From assembly GCF_963678635.1 (NCBI RefSeq), contig NC_087063.1:78081617-78145616 (forward strand): DNA of 64,000 nucleotides, given 5' to 3'. The notes under the pieces were generated by a model, which was not told where the DNA came from, ran no database searches, and was given only the letters and a program-made list of their open reading frames with translations. Positions 34,640 through 45,043 of the stretch are shown one piece after another; position 1 is the stretch's first letter, and each line of letters starts with the position of its first letter. The DNA comes from Symsagittifera roscoffensis. Taxonomy: Eukaryota; Xenacoelomorpha; Acoela; Convolutidae. The position numbers and the translations under genes are program-made.

Positions 34640-37400
34640 ATGGGATTCCTTGCAAGACTATTCGGAAGAGAGCACTGGCGACACTACAACAGTTGTGCAT
34701 TCCAAAAGGATCCGAAAGATTTCGGCGTCAAGTTCTTTTTTATGTTCGATGCTATAGAATTAGCCTCCAAGGACTAATGGAAGTAGCTGAAAAAGGCTCC
34801 CAGAGAAAAAAAAACACGTTAAAGGTCGTCGATGTAAGTGTAAATTTTTTGTTTTCCAACCGTTTTAATGTTACTCGTTTAGGAAACTAGGATATTCGGA
34901 AGATTTCAAGTACGATTTGGCTAATGCGAAAAAATTGGACATGTTGACAATATTGTCAGCTTTATTCGATTTCGGCTTGAATTTCTGGGCGTCAAATCAT
35001 TCGTTCCTTCTCCTAGACACGTTCTTCGAGCAACCGCCGAAATAGTGGCTCACTTTTCGAACTACTGCCTGCCCGAGAAAACATTTTTTTCTGGAATTAG
35101 AAGTGACCTAGTTTCTTGCATCGAAGCAGTTGCGTTTTTTTTCACTGAAAGCCGGGGAGTTTCAAGGATTACGCGTGGATATAGGAAGAGACAGGGGTAC
35201 TTTTCACGCGATGCCGTGACAGGGGTACTCGTCAAGGCATCGCGTCTATGTTATTTAGTTAGTATGGTCAAATTTGTCTGCGCTTTCACCAAAATAGGCA
35301 CTTTGGCTCCACGCAATACTTTACGTTCAAAAAAATTTATTTGTCAATGGAGCAGAGCGCAAAAAATTTCTGCGTACGGATAAAAGCCAGGGCGGAATTA
35401 AGGAGCAAAAAATTAATCATTGTATATGGAATCCACAACCAAGGCTTAAAACACCGAGACCTCAAAATTTTGAACGTATGCCTTTCAATAACTTTATCAG
35501 ATCTTTTTGAGCCAGGTAGTGCTACAATGATGCGAATTTCAACAATTAAAATCAAATTAGCTCCAATTCAAATCGGACCTGTCAATGTCTGCAAAACTGG
35601 ATATGTTGTTTTTTTCCTTACTTCATCGACAAAGATTTCAGCGTACCGTGGAAAAGACAGCAGATACGCTATGGACCAGAACGTTGTTCCCACCACAGCA
35701 GAAGACCAAGAACCGGGCTGATTGTGCAGCCAAACAAATTCCCAGTTAGGACCAAAGCTGACCTTTGGTGGCAATTCACCATTTTTATTGCGGCTGGTTA
35801 TTGGTGTCTCTAATGAGCAGTCATCTGATACAGTCTCGTGGCTTCCACTGTATGTGTCAAATGACATTATAGGCTTCCGTCTCTTAACTTGCGAGCCAGA
35901 GACTAGTAAAAGAACTGAACTCATTGTGCCATTTCGAAAAGAGTTACCCAAGGAAGAAATTAAGGAGGCTAGCACAGAAATGGAAGATCTTTTTGAAGGA
36001 GTATAGAAATTGAAGTTGTTCGCCCCAAAGAAAATACAGATACGTATGTTAAGTCCGTAAAAAAGCTACAAGCCCTCTTCCCGAGTCTCGTTTCAAAATT
36101 TCCTGGAAACACTGTTGGGGCATCACCACGAAAGATGCCAATGAATTCTTGAGAAAGAGTTTGAATGAAGGCACGAAATAACTGAGAGCAAGAGGTAATT
36201 TTAACGCTCAGAGTACGAAAAGTGGGCTGAAGTCCACTGTCAAGTTTCGGTGCTCATCTTTGAGGAACATGGGTTGAGCCCCTACAAACTAAAAGTATTC
36301 CTAATGCCACAGTTTGCGTTGAGCAGTTTTATACAGAGGCCATGGGAACACCTGCTCGAAGCTCTCAAAAAATCCAACCACCATGTGAACAAAGATTTTA
36401 AAAGTAGGCCAACGCGAGGCGGATGAAGGTTGCATAACTAAGACCTATTGTTCTTCGAAATGTTTTTTTTTCATTCTGTAAGTTCATCACGTCTGGTAAA
36501 GGTGCACGAACTTTTCTAAACAATGCGGGAGACGTCTTGGGAGGAAAGAACCCTTTCCACTCGTATATACAAATATGTCAAAAAAATTTGGACTTTCTGG
36601 AAAATGCCGTCGGTGAAAAGCGTCCATCTAGTCTACAGATTTTTGGTTTGCGAATTTATGGGTTGGGTCTTTTCGGACGTACAGCGGCAGCAGTTGGGGG
36701 ACAGAAAGCAGAACCGAATCTAGCACCACAATCTTTTGCGGAAAAATGGATACAAGATATAGGAAATACTATCCTAAGCACAGCCAACAGAGGGACATTC
36801 CAAGACAACTAACTGCTTTGTTCTGCTGAAAGATGACAAAGATTTGGTCAGAGCAACGATGACTGTGGAGGAACGGTTCCAAAAATGAGTCAACAACTGC
36901 TTTGGAGTCTAGTGATACTGGGCAAAAACTGAAGGCAGGAGCTGGCAAAAGAACTGTCACCTGCAGTTATCCAGTGCCGTAAGTTTGCGGGTAGTGATTT
37001 CAAGTTTTTGAAACTAGAACACACACATAGTTGACTCTCTGTACTGCGATTCAGTTATTGATCCGACATCGTACCAGGAAAATCCGGCTAGTTTTTTTTC
37101 AGCTATTTAAGTCATTGACAAGCGATCATTTTATGAAGCAATATCAAACTAGCGATGAAAGTAAGCCTTCTGCAACCGTGGCTCAGAGGAAAAATAAAGC
37201 TGAAAAACTGCCGCAGACTCCAAATACTGAAACCCAAAAACCCCTTTGTTTAGCTCAACAAAATCAGCTCATCTATCACATGTGAGCGGGAGAGCTAAGC
37301 TCCCTTGAAAGAATTACTCAGCTTGACGGAGGATGCTGACCTCACAACAGCACAACAAAACGAGAGATCAGTTTCGACGAGTCCAGTGTTATAACGACGT
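34640..37400 (+). pseudogene. Unrecognised multi-exon gene or decayed gene right of element A
   Basis: A chain of strongly protein-like plus-strand stretches changes frame repeatedly: 34640-34770 (M-G-F-L-A-R-L-F-G start), 34882-35045 preceded by a textbook 49-nt intron (34833-34881, GTAAGT to TTTAG), 34970-35160, 35722-36003, 36004-36150, 36212-36430, 36495-36810, 36800-36880 and 37310-37393. The piece at 36212-36430 contains W-E-H-L-L-E-A-L-K-K-S-N-H-H-V-N-K and then R-G-G, in an order I associate with large uncharacterised invertebrate protein families. Some frame changes can be introns of about 50 nt (one donor GTAAGT at about 36978), but several look like true frameshifts. I assign no function. 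A minus-strand ORF (35568-35975) overlaps and is the main alternative. Confidence 0.45.
35192..35252. repeat. Small inverted plus direct repeat
   Basis: ACAGGGGTACT is duplicated in direct orientation, and ACGCGATGCC/GGCATCGCGT form 10-bp inverted arms around the second copy. A local replication-slippage or hairpin signature. Confidence 0.7.
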
Positions 37401-38100
37401 TCAAACAACCCACGCTAGTGGTATGCCCTACAAATCCCGTCGGGGGCCATTAACACTGGACGAGGGTTGAGACGAAACCACTTTTGAGCGAAACAAACGG
37501 AACAAGAGTTAACGAGGCTACTGCCAACAACAACAACCATAGGCAATGTATACGAGCCATATGGCCATAGCTAGTTTCTGGCCATAGGAATCGGTTACGA
37601 ATGGGAATACCATATGGTCACGTCAGCTAGTCTTTAATTAACAATGAAGGATCATGTTAACGGTTTACCCGCAAATTGCAATAGGGATACGAAAAAATGT
37701 GTTTCTGGTTATCAAATCATTTTGACAAAACGCACTCTGTTTTTTTTATATGGGTAGAGATTCGTTACACATGCCAGAGGGGGATAATAGTTAACAAAAA
37801 CCACAATACTACACGTGGAAATTTTTTTGGGTACAAGTGTGATAGTTGGGTCCTTGAAAATCAAAATCTTTACGAGACCAACCTGTGCATTTTTTTTAGT
37901 TGTTAGGGGTTTCCGCAACAAGAACTTGTTTTATAGTTTAAACGTCTTTTCTTCGAAAAGCTGAGTATACGTGTTTTTACGAGACCCTTTCGTGGAACTT
38001 GTGGAACATACAGCTGAGGGAGGCCCGAGTAGCTGTTTTATATGATCTCACTTAATTTATTCTAATAGGTTTTTGTATTCGAGCGCGACAATGATTTTCA
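37401..38100. other. Intergenic, no supported gene
   Basis: Only short ORFs. The text around 37400-37560 is of higher complexity, with a duplicated CATATGGCCATA / GGCCATAG block near 37560-37590. Confidence 0.4.
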
Positions 38101-38104
38101 CTAA

Positions 38105-38410
38105 TTCCACAAACTGTAGGCGGATTCCGCAGATTGTAGTGAAGTATCGGCATAATAACCAGCTTGATCAATGGCTTTCTAGAACAACGAATGCGGAACT
38201 TACGAACACTTACATAACCATTGTCAGTGCAATCCACGAAAATTTTTAAAATCATTACTCAAGTAAAGTCGTGAATATACCAATTTAAAAATTAAACCAA
38301 TTGAAACACTTGATTGAAACGGTCACTTTGAAAACCCAGCAATAGATAGAATATACGAATGCAGAAATCATGAACAAATACTTAATTTTTGTCAGTGGAA
38401 TCCACCAACA
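38105..38410. repeat. Scattered GGATTCCGC-type repeats
   Basis: Degenerate copies of the family described at 5460-5610, with GTCAGTGGAATCCAC occurring twice (near 38223 and 38393), each about 20 bp before AAAATTT-AAATCATTAC. This suggests a duplicated unit of about 170 bp. Confidence 0.55.
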
Positions 38411-39260
38411 AACTTTAAATCATTACATAATTAAATTCGTGGATATACCTCTTCAGAAATTATACATTTGGTTGAAAAAAAAATTGATTTTCAAATTTAG
38501 TTTCTAGTCATAATTAGTTCTGACAATTCCCAGCAAATCTTTAGAGTCGTGTCAAAAACAGTCACACGCGCGGTTTGAGGCAACGAATTCAAACTGTCGA
38601 ACCAAACAGTTCGATTAGTTTGAATTGCATAAATAATTAAGAAAAGGCCTAGCGATATAAAAAAAACTAACACTGTTGTTGATTGCTTTAACCCGGCTAA
38701 ACTAAATCTTATAAATTCAGCTTTTTTTTGTAAGAACTGATTCTGTTTTCATTAAGATGGGTTAAAAGTGACAAATGAACGTAGTTGTAAATTTAACCTC
38801 ATGGCATATTGCGAATCAGTTCGTAAATGCCCTTGAATGTAAATGCAAACTGATTTATAGCAGCCATATATTCAAATTTTGAAGCTAGTAAAAAATTGAA
38901 GCTTAATTCTTTTAGGGTAATTGAACCCTAAAACATGTTTAAGTGGACTCTGAAATTTCTCATTCCAGCACATTTCACATTTTCACAATTTTTTTATTCC
39001 AGCTAAGATCAGTTTTTTTAAACTAACACGGTCGAAAAAAAACTTGATCAATTTTACATTAACTACGCTTGCTAGCAGACTTACGCTCTAGTTGGTTTAT
39101 TATGAGGTTTTTTTGGAGTTGAATTGAGTATTTTAGTAGTTGTAGTGGCTATACTTATGTTAAAGTAATCTCATAAGTGTCTAAAATTAAAAAACGTTTC
39201 TCTTGTCTTGAAAAAATATAACTTTGAAGCAAAAACACAAAATCTGCGATACGTATTCAC
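38411..39260. other. Intergenic, no supported gene
   Basis: AT-rich sequence without ORFs of note. Confidence 0.45.
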
Positions 39261-39453
39261 TTAGAACTCCTGGTTAGAGGCAGTACTGCTGGTGAATACA
39301 TTGCCGTGGTAATCCACCAACACGTCAACTTCTTGCCCATTTCTGCTTTGAGTAAAAGTTGGTAATTTTACTTGACAGCTCATTGGAAGTAGTCATTTGG
39401 TGAACGAAGATCTATTCGCGCTGTATCTATCGAACGTAACGTTGAGAAACTTC

Positions 39454-39953
39454 TCATCGCACTGCCAACAAAATCTCTTCGTAGGTGTATCCTTCCAATT
39501 TCTGGTGACTTTTTGAAGCTTCCTTCTTCAGCTTCTCCATCTCGAACGTAGGGTTGGTAGACAAAGGCATAAACCTCGCAACTTTAAGTGCGAGAGAGCG
39601 CTTCGGGTGTTCCAAATTTATGATGGTAATCTATAAGAAATGAAAATGATTACATTTGATTCCACGTCGATTTGTTTTTTGATAAAAAAACTCTTTGGAA
39701 GAAAAACGTTATATCAATTGTTCTACCTGGCGACTGAACTGATCAACTTGTGGAGCTACCCAAAACACCGCGTTCCCAAATGGTTTGACGAAAAACGGTT
39801 GAGTCGTCACCAGGTTTTTGGTGTCCTGAAAAGCCCGATAAACAACATAGTTAAAATTGCTCCTCTTCAAATGAATTCTGGCCTCCGCATAGTACAATTT
39901 CATACCCTGTTCTAGCCAGACTAGAGTTTTGTGGAAGACGCCAGAAGTTGAAA
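39454..39953 (-). CDS. Two well-supported exons of an unrecognised gene
   Basis: Minus-strand exon 39953-39727 follows an acceptor (TTTTACAG), and a 96-nt intron (39631-39726, GTAGAA to CTTATAG) joins it in frame to exon 39630-39454. Together they encode about 133 residues: a Y-Y-A-E-A-R and F-V-K-P-F-G-N-A-V-F-W segment, then a charged M-E-K-L-K-K-E helix, ending in Y-T-Y-E-E-I-L-L-A-V-R. That ending resembles the Y-x4-L-hydrophobic motif of eIF4E-binding proteins, but no other support exists. Downstream coding-like stretches (39450-39375 and 39370-39265, the latter with Q-E-V-D-V-L-V-D-Y-H-G-N-V) probably belong to the same gene in other frames or exons. Confidence 0.6.
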
Positions 39954-40058
39954 CTGTAAAATCGAGTCATGAAATCGAGTCATCAGTGTTTTTTCATCAA
40001 ATCAGTGTTTTAGACTTTAAAATATCTACAGGTTACTGGTTCTATGCTCAGCTCCACC

Positions 40059-40217
40059 TTATCGTCTTCGTTTTTGCTCTATGTTGACAAACGCCAGGAC
40101 TACAGCATGTACCGTGATGTTAACGATCATTTTCTTGAGCATCCCTGGGCACGTGAGCAGAAACGTGACAATGGCCCTGAACAAGGTCAATTGCTCTTTG
40201 TGGGTCAAGGTTCCGTT
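40059..40217 (-). CDS. Possible upstream exon, ambiguous strand
   Basis: The minus-strand frame encodes a 53-residue segment with a hydrophobic core and a K-R-R-R end, compatible with a membrane segment. The plus strand (40044-40259) is also open and protein-like. A GTAAGT donor on the minus strand near 40418 and an ATTTTAG acceptor near 40325 favour the minus strand. Frame linkage to 39953 is unresolved. Confidence 0.3.
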   Translation of the reverse strand, partial: NGTLTHKEQLTLFRAIVTFLLTCPGMLKKMIVNITVHAVVLAFVNIEQKRRR

Positions 40218-40438
40218 TTATTTATTGGCGCAGTCATTCGACTTCTCGACCGTATTTAAAATGGTTTCTTTGAGAGTCTTGTTTTTTATCGGTTTTTCGG
40301 CTCAAAAGGCTTTTAGAGGCTGCTAAAATTGAGTTTGATGAGTTTTAATGTATGGTTCACCAAAACCTTTTATGCTTAAAAACTGTGTTTGCTTTTCAAA
40401 AAATTTATTCAACTTACAGTTTCGCCTTCATTATTTAA

Positions 40439-41140
40439 CTATGATTGACCTTTTTTGCGGCTTTGTGTCGGCTCGTCGTTTTTGTGGTCTCGTGGTTCCG
40501 TGGGAATGTAGGTTTGCCTGTCATGCTCATGCGGTTGTCTTTCAGTTTCTCGGTGGTGGGGAAAGGCCGATGGCCATGGAAAAATCGGATACGGTTTTGC
40601 CGACATATGAGAATCCAGGTAGGATGGATATGGCTGATACTGCTGAGGCTGGCACTGAGGAAACATTGAGAGGCCTGAATAGAAAAGACGTAGAGGGGTA
40701 TGTGGTTGCCGATATGTCGGCAGAATTGGTGAGGCGAAAGGTCGCGTGGTGCTCGCAAGAGGGTTCCGGTGTCGGAGCAGCAAATGATATCGTCTCTGGT
40801 GCTGCAAGTGGTAATTGAGGCAGACGGATGTTAGAAGCCACTGCAACCGGTGATGGAGAACTGGAAAGCACTGAACATGAGCTTTCGATTTTCGACATTT
40901 CACTTGATTCCCTAAGCTTTTACAGGATTCGGATGAAAAATGACAGATGCAATTAACTTTGAGCACAAGATCAGAATGAACTGATTCCAATTTAGCGGCC
41001 AAGCTCCCATCACTTATCAGCACCAATTTAATCGAATCACCAGGATTTGAATAAGAGTCCGCAAAGGAATAGTTTCCTCTCTTTTTAGGACGCCAGACGA
41101 CTGTACCATCTATGCCATAATGACTGCTAATGACTGTCAT
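40439..41140 (-). CDS. Long ORF, 233 codons, first third protein-like
   Basis: The frame opens at ATG 41140. The first 75 residues have balanced composition (G-D-S-I-K-L-V-L-I-S-D-G-S-L-A-A-K-L) and resemble a small folded domain. The remaining two thirds are H/P/Q/R-rich, and all three minus-strand frames are open there, so only the first part is convincing. An alternative S/P/A-rich frame runs 40898-40542. The segment 40690-40925 is duplicated at 41275-41500, where substitutions are spread evenly over the frames, giving no sign of selection. Confidence 0.35.
   Translation of the reverse strand: MTVISSHYGIDGTVVWRPKKRGNYSFADSYSNPGDSIKLVLISDGSLAAKLESVHSDLVLKVNCICHFSSESCKSLGNQVKCRKSKAHVQCFPVLHHRLQWLLTSVCLNYHLQHQRRYHLLLRHRNPLASTTRPFASPILPTYRQPHTPLRLFYSGLSMFPQCQPQQYQPYPSYLDSHMSAKPYPIFPWPSAFPHHRETERQPHEHDRQTYIPTEPRDHKNDEPTQSRKKGQS
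40690..40925. repeat. Direct duplication, copy 1 (partner 41275-41500)
   Basis: About 225 bp containing TTGCCGATATGTCGGCNGAATTGGTGAGGCG through GATATTTCACTTGAT recurs at 41275-41500 at about 95% identity. The sequence between the copies contains a long hairpin. Confidence 0.92.
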
Positions 41141-41185
41141 TCATGCTGTGCAATAATGACTGCTTAAAGATAAGATGGCTGATTG

Positions 41186-41251
41186 ATAATGAAGGCTTCA
41201 CTGATAAGGGGAACTAGACAGTGCAGTTCTTATCAGTGAAGCCGTCATTAT
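41186..41251. repeat. Long near-perfect hairpin between duplicated segments
   Basis: Arms 41186-41215 and 41225-41251 pair over about 27 bp with one mismatch and a short bulge. The loop is 9 nt (AGACAGTGC). The shared core is GGCTTCACTGATAAG. It lies between two copies of a 225-bp direct duplication. Confidence 0.88.
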
Positions 41252-41274
41252 CAGTGACGCATTAGTCCTGCATC

Positions 41275-41500
41275 AGTGGTTGCCGATATGTCGGCGGAAT
41301 TGGTGAGGCGAAAGGTCGCGGGGTGCTCGCAAGAGGGTTCCGGTGTCGGAGCAGCAAATGATGTCGTCTCTGGTGCTGCAAGTGGTGATGGAGGCAGACG
41401 GATCTTAGAAGCCACTGCAAACGGTGATGGAGAAATGGAAAGCACTGAACATGAGCTTTCGATTTTCGATATTTCACTTGATACCCTAATTTGACGTTTT
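41275..41500. repeat. Direct duplication, copy 2 (partner 40690-40925)
   Basis: See the partner copy. It ends where the plus-strand ORF reads into unrelated AT-rich sequence. Confidence 0.92.
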
Positions 41501-41859
41501 CATTCTGTTCACTGAATGCAGTATGTGTTATAGTCTGAAAATTATAACGGCTGTCAAAGATGCTCATAGGATGTAAACTATCTATTTGGTATGATTTGCT
41601 CATGGGGAGTAGATTACCTAAGAAAAAAAAAATTGAGTAAATCCATTTTTGATGAAAAAAACTTGAACAACTACAGCTGAGATAAAGGTTAATTGCAAAA
41701 AAAAATTTAATCCCGGAAATTTTGCCTCATTAAACTATATGTTTAACCTAAAAACTTTTTTTTAAATTGAATTAAATAATTGACTTAACTGATTGGAATG
41801 AACTGATGAATTTACATGCAAGCTTACTTCAAAAGTTGGCTCAATTTGCTCACTTTTGT

Positions 41860-41990
41860 AGGAATTGAGATTGATGACAGGAATTGGGATCAAAAATGGG
41901 GTACAGCAACGATGTTGGGTTACAGGAATTTGGATCGAAGTTGGGTTACAGGAATTGAGAACGAAGCTGGTGGCAGGAATTGAGATTGAC
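41860..41990. repeat. Tandem repeat, GGAATTGAGAT type, roughly 30-bp unit
   Basis: Four to five imperfect units of ACAGGAATT(G/T)(A/G)GAT plus GAAGTTGGGTT. Non-coding. Confidence 0.75.
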
Positions 41991-42089
41991 AGGTGTTTAA
42001 GTGGTAGCTGATCAACGTAGCTGAGATTGAAGTTGCTGGTGAACACCTAGTAAGTGAAAGATAAATATTAAAACGTTACCGCATATAAA

Positions 42090-42460
42090 CATATATGTAA
42101 ATGGAATCCGCAAACAAAATGCGGATTCAACTTACAATATGCGGACTCAACTTACAATTTGCGGGTTCCAACTACAATTTGCGGTTTCAATTACAGTTGC
42201 TGATTCCGCAAGAGCTCAATTTAACGATACACATGTCCCATCATTTGTTTGTGGGTTCCACAAACTGTCTTTATTCCGCAAATACAGTTGCGGATTCCGC
42301 AAATTCGCCGATTTTCGGAGCGATTTTGAGCGGTACAATGTTATAGAAATTTGTTCGTGGAATCCAAAACAGCAAGGAAGTTCAAAAAAAGTAGCAATGC
42401 TGCGGATTCCTTGACAAATTTGATTTTGGCCTGTTGTGGATTCCACTTACAATGCAGAGA
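42090..42460. repeat. GGATTCCGC-family array
   Basis: About ten units of roughly 20-30 bp with TGCGGATTC-AACTTACAAT and GTGGAATCC. Unit spacing is irregular. Same family as 5460-5610. Overlapping ORFs in both strands are discounted. Confidence 0.78.
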
Positions 42461-42676
42461 GCGCACTGTTTGGCCTCGTAATTTAAGGTTTTTTCAACTT
42501 TTCTGATACTCGAGTCGAGGTCCACGACTCATGTTGCGACCGAAATGGGTTGCCGAAATGGTCTTTCTGCGGCCGAAATTCCATCATCCGGCAAGAGACT
42601 TGAGTCGCATAAAGTCGCAACATACCTAATATGGGTCGCGCAAAGTCTCAATATACCGAATTTGGGTCGGAACAAA

Positions 42677-42801
42677 CTTTTGAAGTACCTTTCGACGTTT
42701 TGTTTGAAAAAAGATTTTATTTTTTGTGTGATTTGATATACCAACTTCCAAAAAAGAAAAACTGCCTTTTTGAAACAAAACGTCGAAATGTAATTCAAAA
42801 G
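42677..42801. mobile_element. Small inverted-repeat element (about 125 bp)
   Basis: Arms 42677-42711 and 42767-42801 are inverted complements over about 35 bp with roughly five mismatches; shared core TTTCGACGTTTTGTTT. The 55-bp interior is AT-rich. Consistent with a miniature foldback element. No target duplication identified. Confidence 0.65.
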
Positions 42802-43029
42802 TAAACAAGATTGCTCGTATCAGGGCAAAGTCATGAATGTTCCGACTGTCTTTTAATGTCTACCCGCATCCAAGTTTAGGCGTAAAAAATCGAGGATCTA
42901 CTTAAAAATCTCCCCATGGTACCTACTTAAGAATCTCTACCCCATTTTAAAAATACAGAAAAAACAGCACTGAGCTTTCTGTTATTTATATTTGTTTACA
43001 ATGGATTTTTTCCACAACCAAGGAATTAG

Positions 43030-43210
43030 AAATAGGGCTAACAATAATCGATTATAATCAATTTTAATTGTATCAAAATATAGATTGATCAATAATTTGT
43101 TATAATCGATTAGAGTGTATTATAATTCATTATGATTGGATTTCAAAAAGAGAGATTACAATCGATTATTAATTGATTAAAATCACCTTTTTCTCAATTT
43201 TAGTAATAAT
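43030..43210. repeat. AT-rich cluster of ATCGATTATAATC-like palindromic words
   Basis: At least six variants of AATCGATTATAATCAATT occur in about 180 bp. Could be simple-sequence expansion or clustered homeodomain-like sites. Confidence 0.6.
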
Positions 43211-43304
43211 GATTCTAAAATCAAATTATAATCAATTAATAACGCTCGAAACTGGATGAGGGTATGAAGCAGTGTTTGCTTAAAAAAAACTATGAATTTT
43301 CCAA

Positions 43305-43719
43305 AAAAAGAAAAAAATTTCAAAAATATTGAGTTTGTTCTGTAAATCATCCCCCACGCTTTAAATTCAGTACAAAGTGATAGAGTTTGCTCCAAGTAAC
43401 GTAGAAATTTTGACAAATAGCCTATTTCAATCAACTTGGAACGATTTCCATAAGGGATTATATCTCCGCTTACGCGTTAAAAGCGCGAAATATGTTGCGC
43501 ATTAATTTTCACAAAACGGCCAGATTGGCAACCTTTAAACCCTCATTGCTTTTGAAAAATGATAAGAGTAAAACTTTTTTGTTTTCAATTTTGGGCTCAG
43601 GACAACAATACGTTTTGGCTGATAGTAATAACTTTCGTCAAAAATGGCTAGCCCGTCAAAAACAAAGCCCACCCCGAGCACAAACATTCCGTTTTTTTTC
43701 GTTACGAAAGTCGGAACAA
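43305..43719. mobile_element. Partial copy of the TTGTTCCGAC TIR family
   Basis: Matches 3400-3822 in the same orientation, ending in GTCGGAACAA at 43711-43719. A TGTTCCGAC word at 42838-42846 could be the other terminus of a shortened element (about 880 bp), but only about 10 bp match there. ORFs at 43492-43741 arise from this arm. Confidence 0.75.
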
Positions 43720-45003
43720 AATTGAAATTAGGAGAGAACATTTCAAAATAAGCTTCAAAAAAGAAATTTCCGCTCTAATGAAAACTAACTCTTCATCTGT
43801 TGACTAGGAGTGTCGCGTCCTCGCAGCATTACAACTGTTGCTTGCAACTTGTCAAAAGTCAATAATAAAGCAGAGAAAAGTGATAAGCCTAAAAAAACTG
43901 AAGTAGAAAAAAAAAACTTTGTCATTTAACACAACGCTCTATAGCTACCTTCTTTACTGATAAGAGTAACACCCGCGTTATTTCCAAAAACTCTCTAAAA
44001 CCCAAATTGAACTAATAAACGTGATTTTATCCATCATTCAAAAAACAATGATCATTTATGCTCAACATTGTTTCTTCACAAAAGAAAGCGGCGCTCTACT
44101 TACCGTCAAAGAGTTTTGATGAAAGTAAAAACAAGCGTATTGATGAAAATAAAAACAAGCTGATCCTTGATACCAAAATCTTTTAACAGAATTAGAAATA
44201 AGTATCTTGGATTTAACAACTGCCGCCATGATTATTAAAACCCCGATTAGGTTAGCAATGATTAAAGCGGATAAAACATGCTTTAGAAATCTCTAAAGAA
44301 AAGAATGAAAGCGGAAGTCCGACGAAAATCATTGGTTGAAAAAAATGTTGAAGACCTTGCTCGATAGATTTCAGCGCGAGGAGAAATCTGCACTCTATTG
44401 ATATAGTCATTTCAAACATAAACAAATCAAGCTACTTTTCGTCTCATTCCATGTCGAACTATAATTTTTTCGGATGGTGAACCAAAATTTTTAAAACCTA
44501 GCCGAAAAAGACCTGAAGTGGTCAAAGAACAAAACGAATCCAAATAAAAAAAACTGTTTTGGTTGACATAAATCAGGTTTCGATGAAAAATTTTTCACGC
44601 CTTTTGTCTTCTTCTTTGTCCGCTTTGTCGGTCTCTTTCAGGAACGCCACACTTGCATTGCATACGGTGTATCTCATCTGTTTCAATTGTTTGCATTTGG
44701 GCTTTTTTATGTTTATGCCGCCTCCATTTTGTCCTTACTTTCCTGTTGTTTGTTTAACCACAGTCTTTTTTGGATTGTCTTTTTTGTTCCGGTTAGATCT
44801 TTTGTACCCGGGTTGACAAAAATGCTTGTCATACATTTCCATACATCAAGTGTATGGAAAAAATGCTTGTCATAAAATTTTCATACAATTTTGAAAAATG
44901 GTAGAAAAAAGGTTTAAACTAATTTCTGCGGCTGTTTGATTCTAATAAAACAGTCGGGTGATGAAAAAATTGAGGTTTTTGTTTTTTTTTTCAAAAAAAA
45001 ACA
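43720..45003. other. Intergenic, one hydrophobic ORF of doubtful status
   Basis: The plus-strand ORF 44559-44816 is hydrophobic and F/L-rich. The opposite strand shows a lysine-rich coding-like stretch, so its status is unclear. Around 44820-44890 the block ATGCTTGTCATA occurs twice, near TTTCCATACA. Confidence 0.35.
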
Positions 45004-45043
45004 CTTATCATACAATTCCCATATAAGGATATTGTATGATAAG
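45004..45043. repeat. Perfect 13-bp inverted repeat
   Basis: CTTATCATACAAT and ATTGTATGATAAG, separated by 14 nt (45017-45030). Could be an operator-like site or a hairpin. Confidence 0.9.

Noticed and set aside
35568-35975. Minus-strand 135-codon ORF
   Set aside because: It is protein-like, and a 33-nt GT-AG gap is possible, but an in-frame TGA follows and the plus-strand pieces continue on both sides. Kept only as the main alternative.
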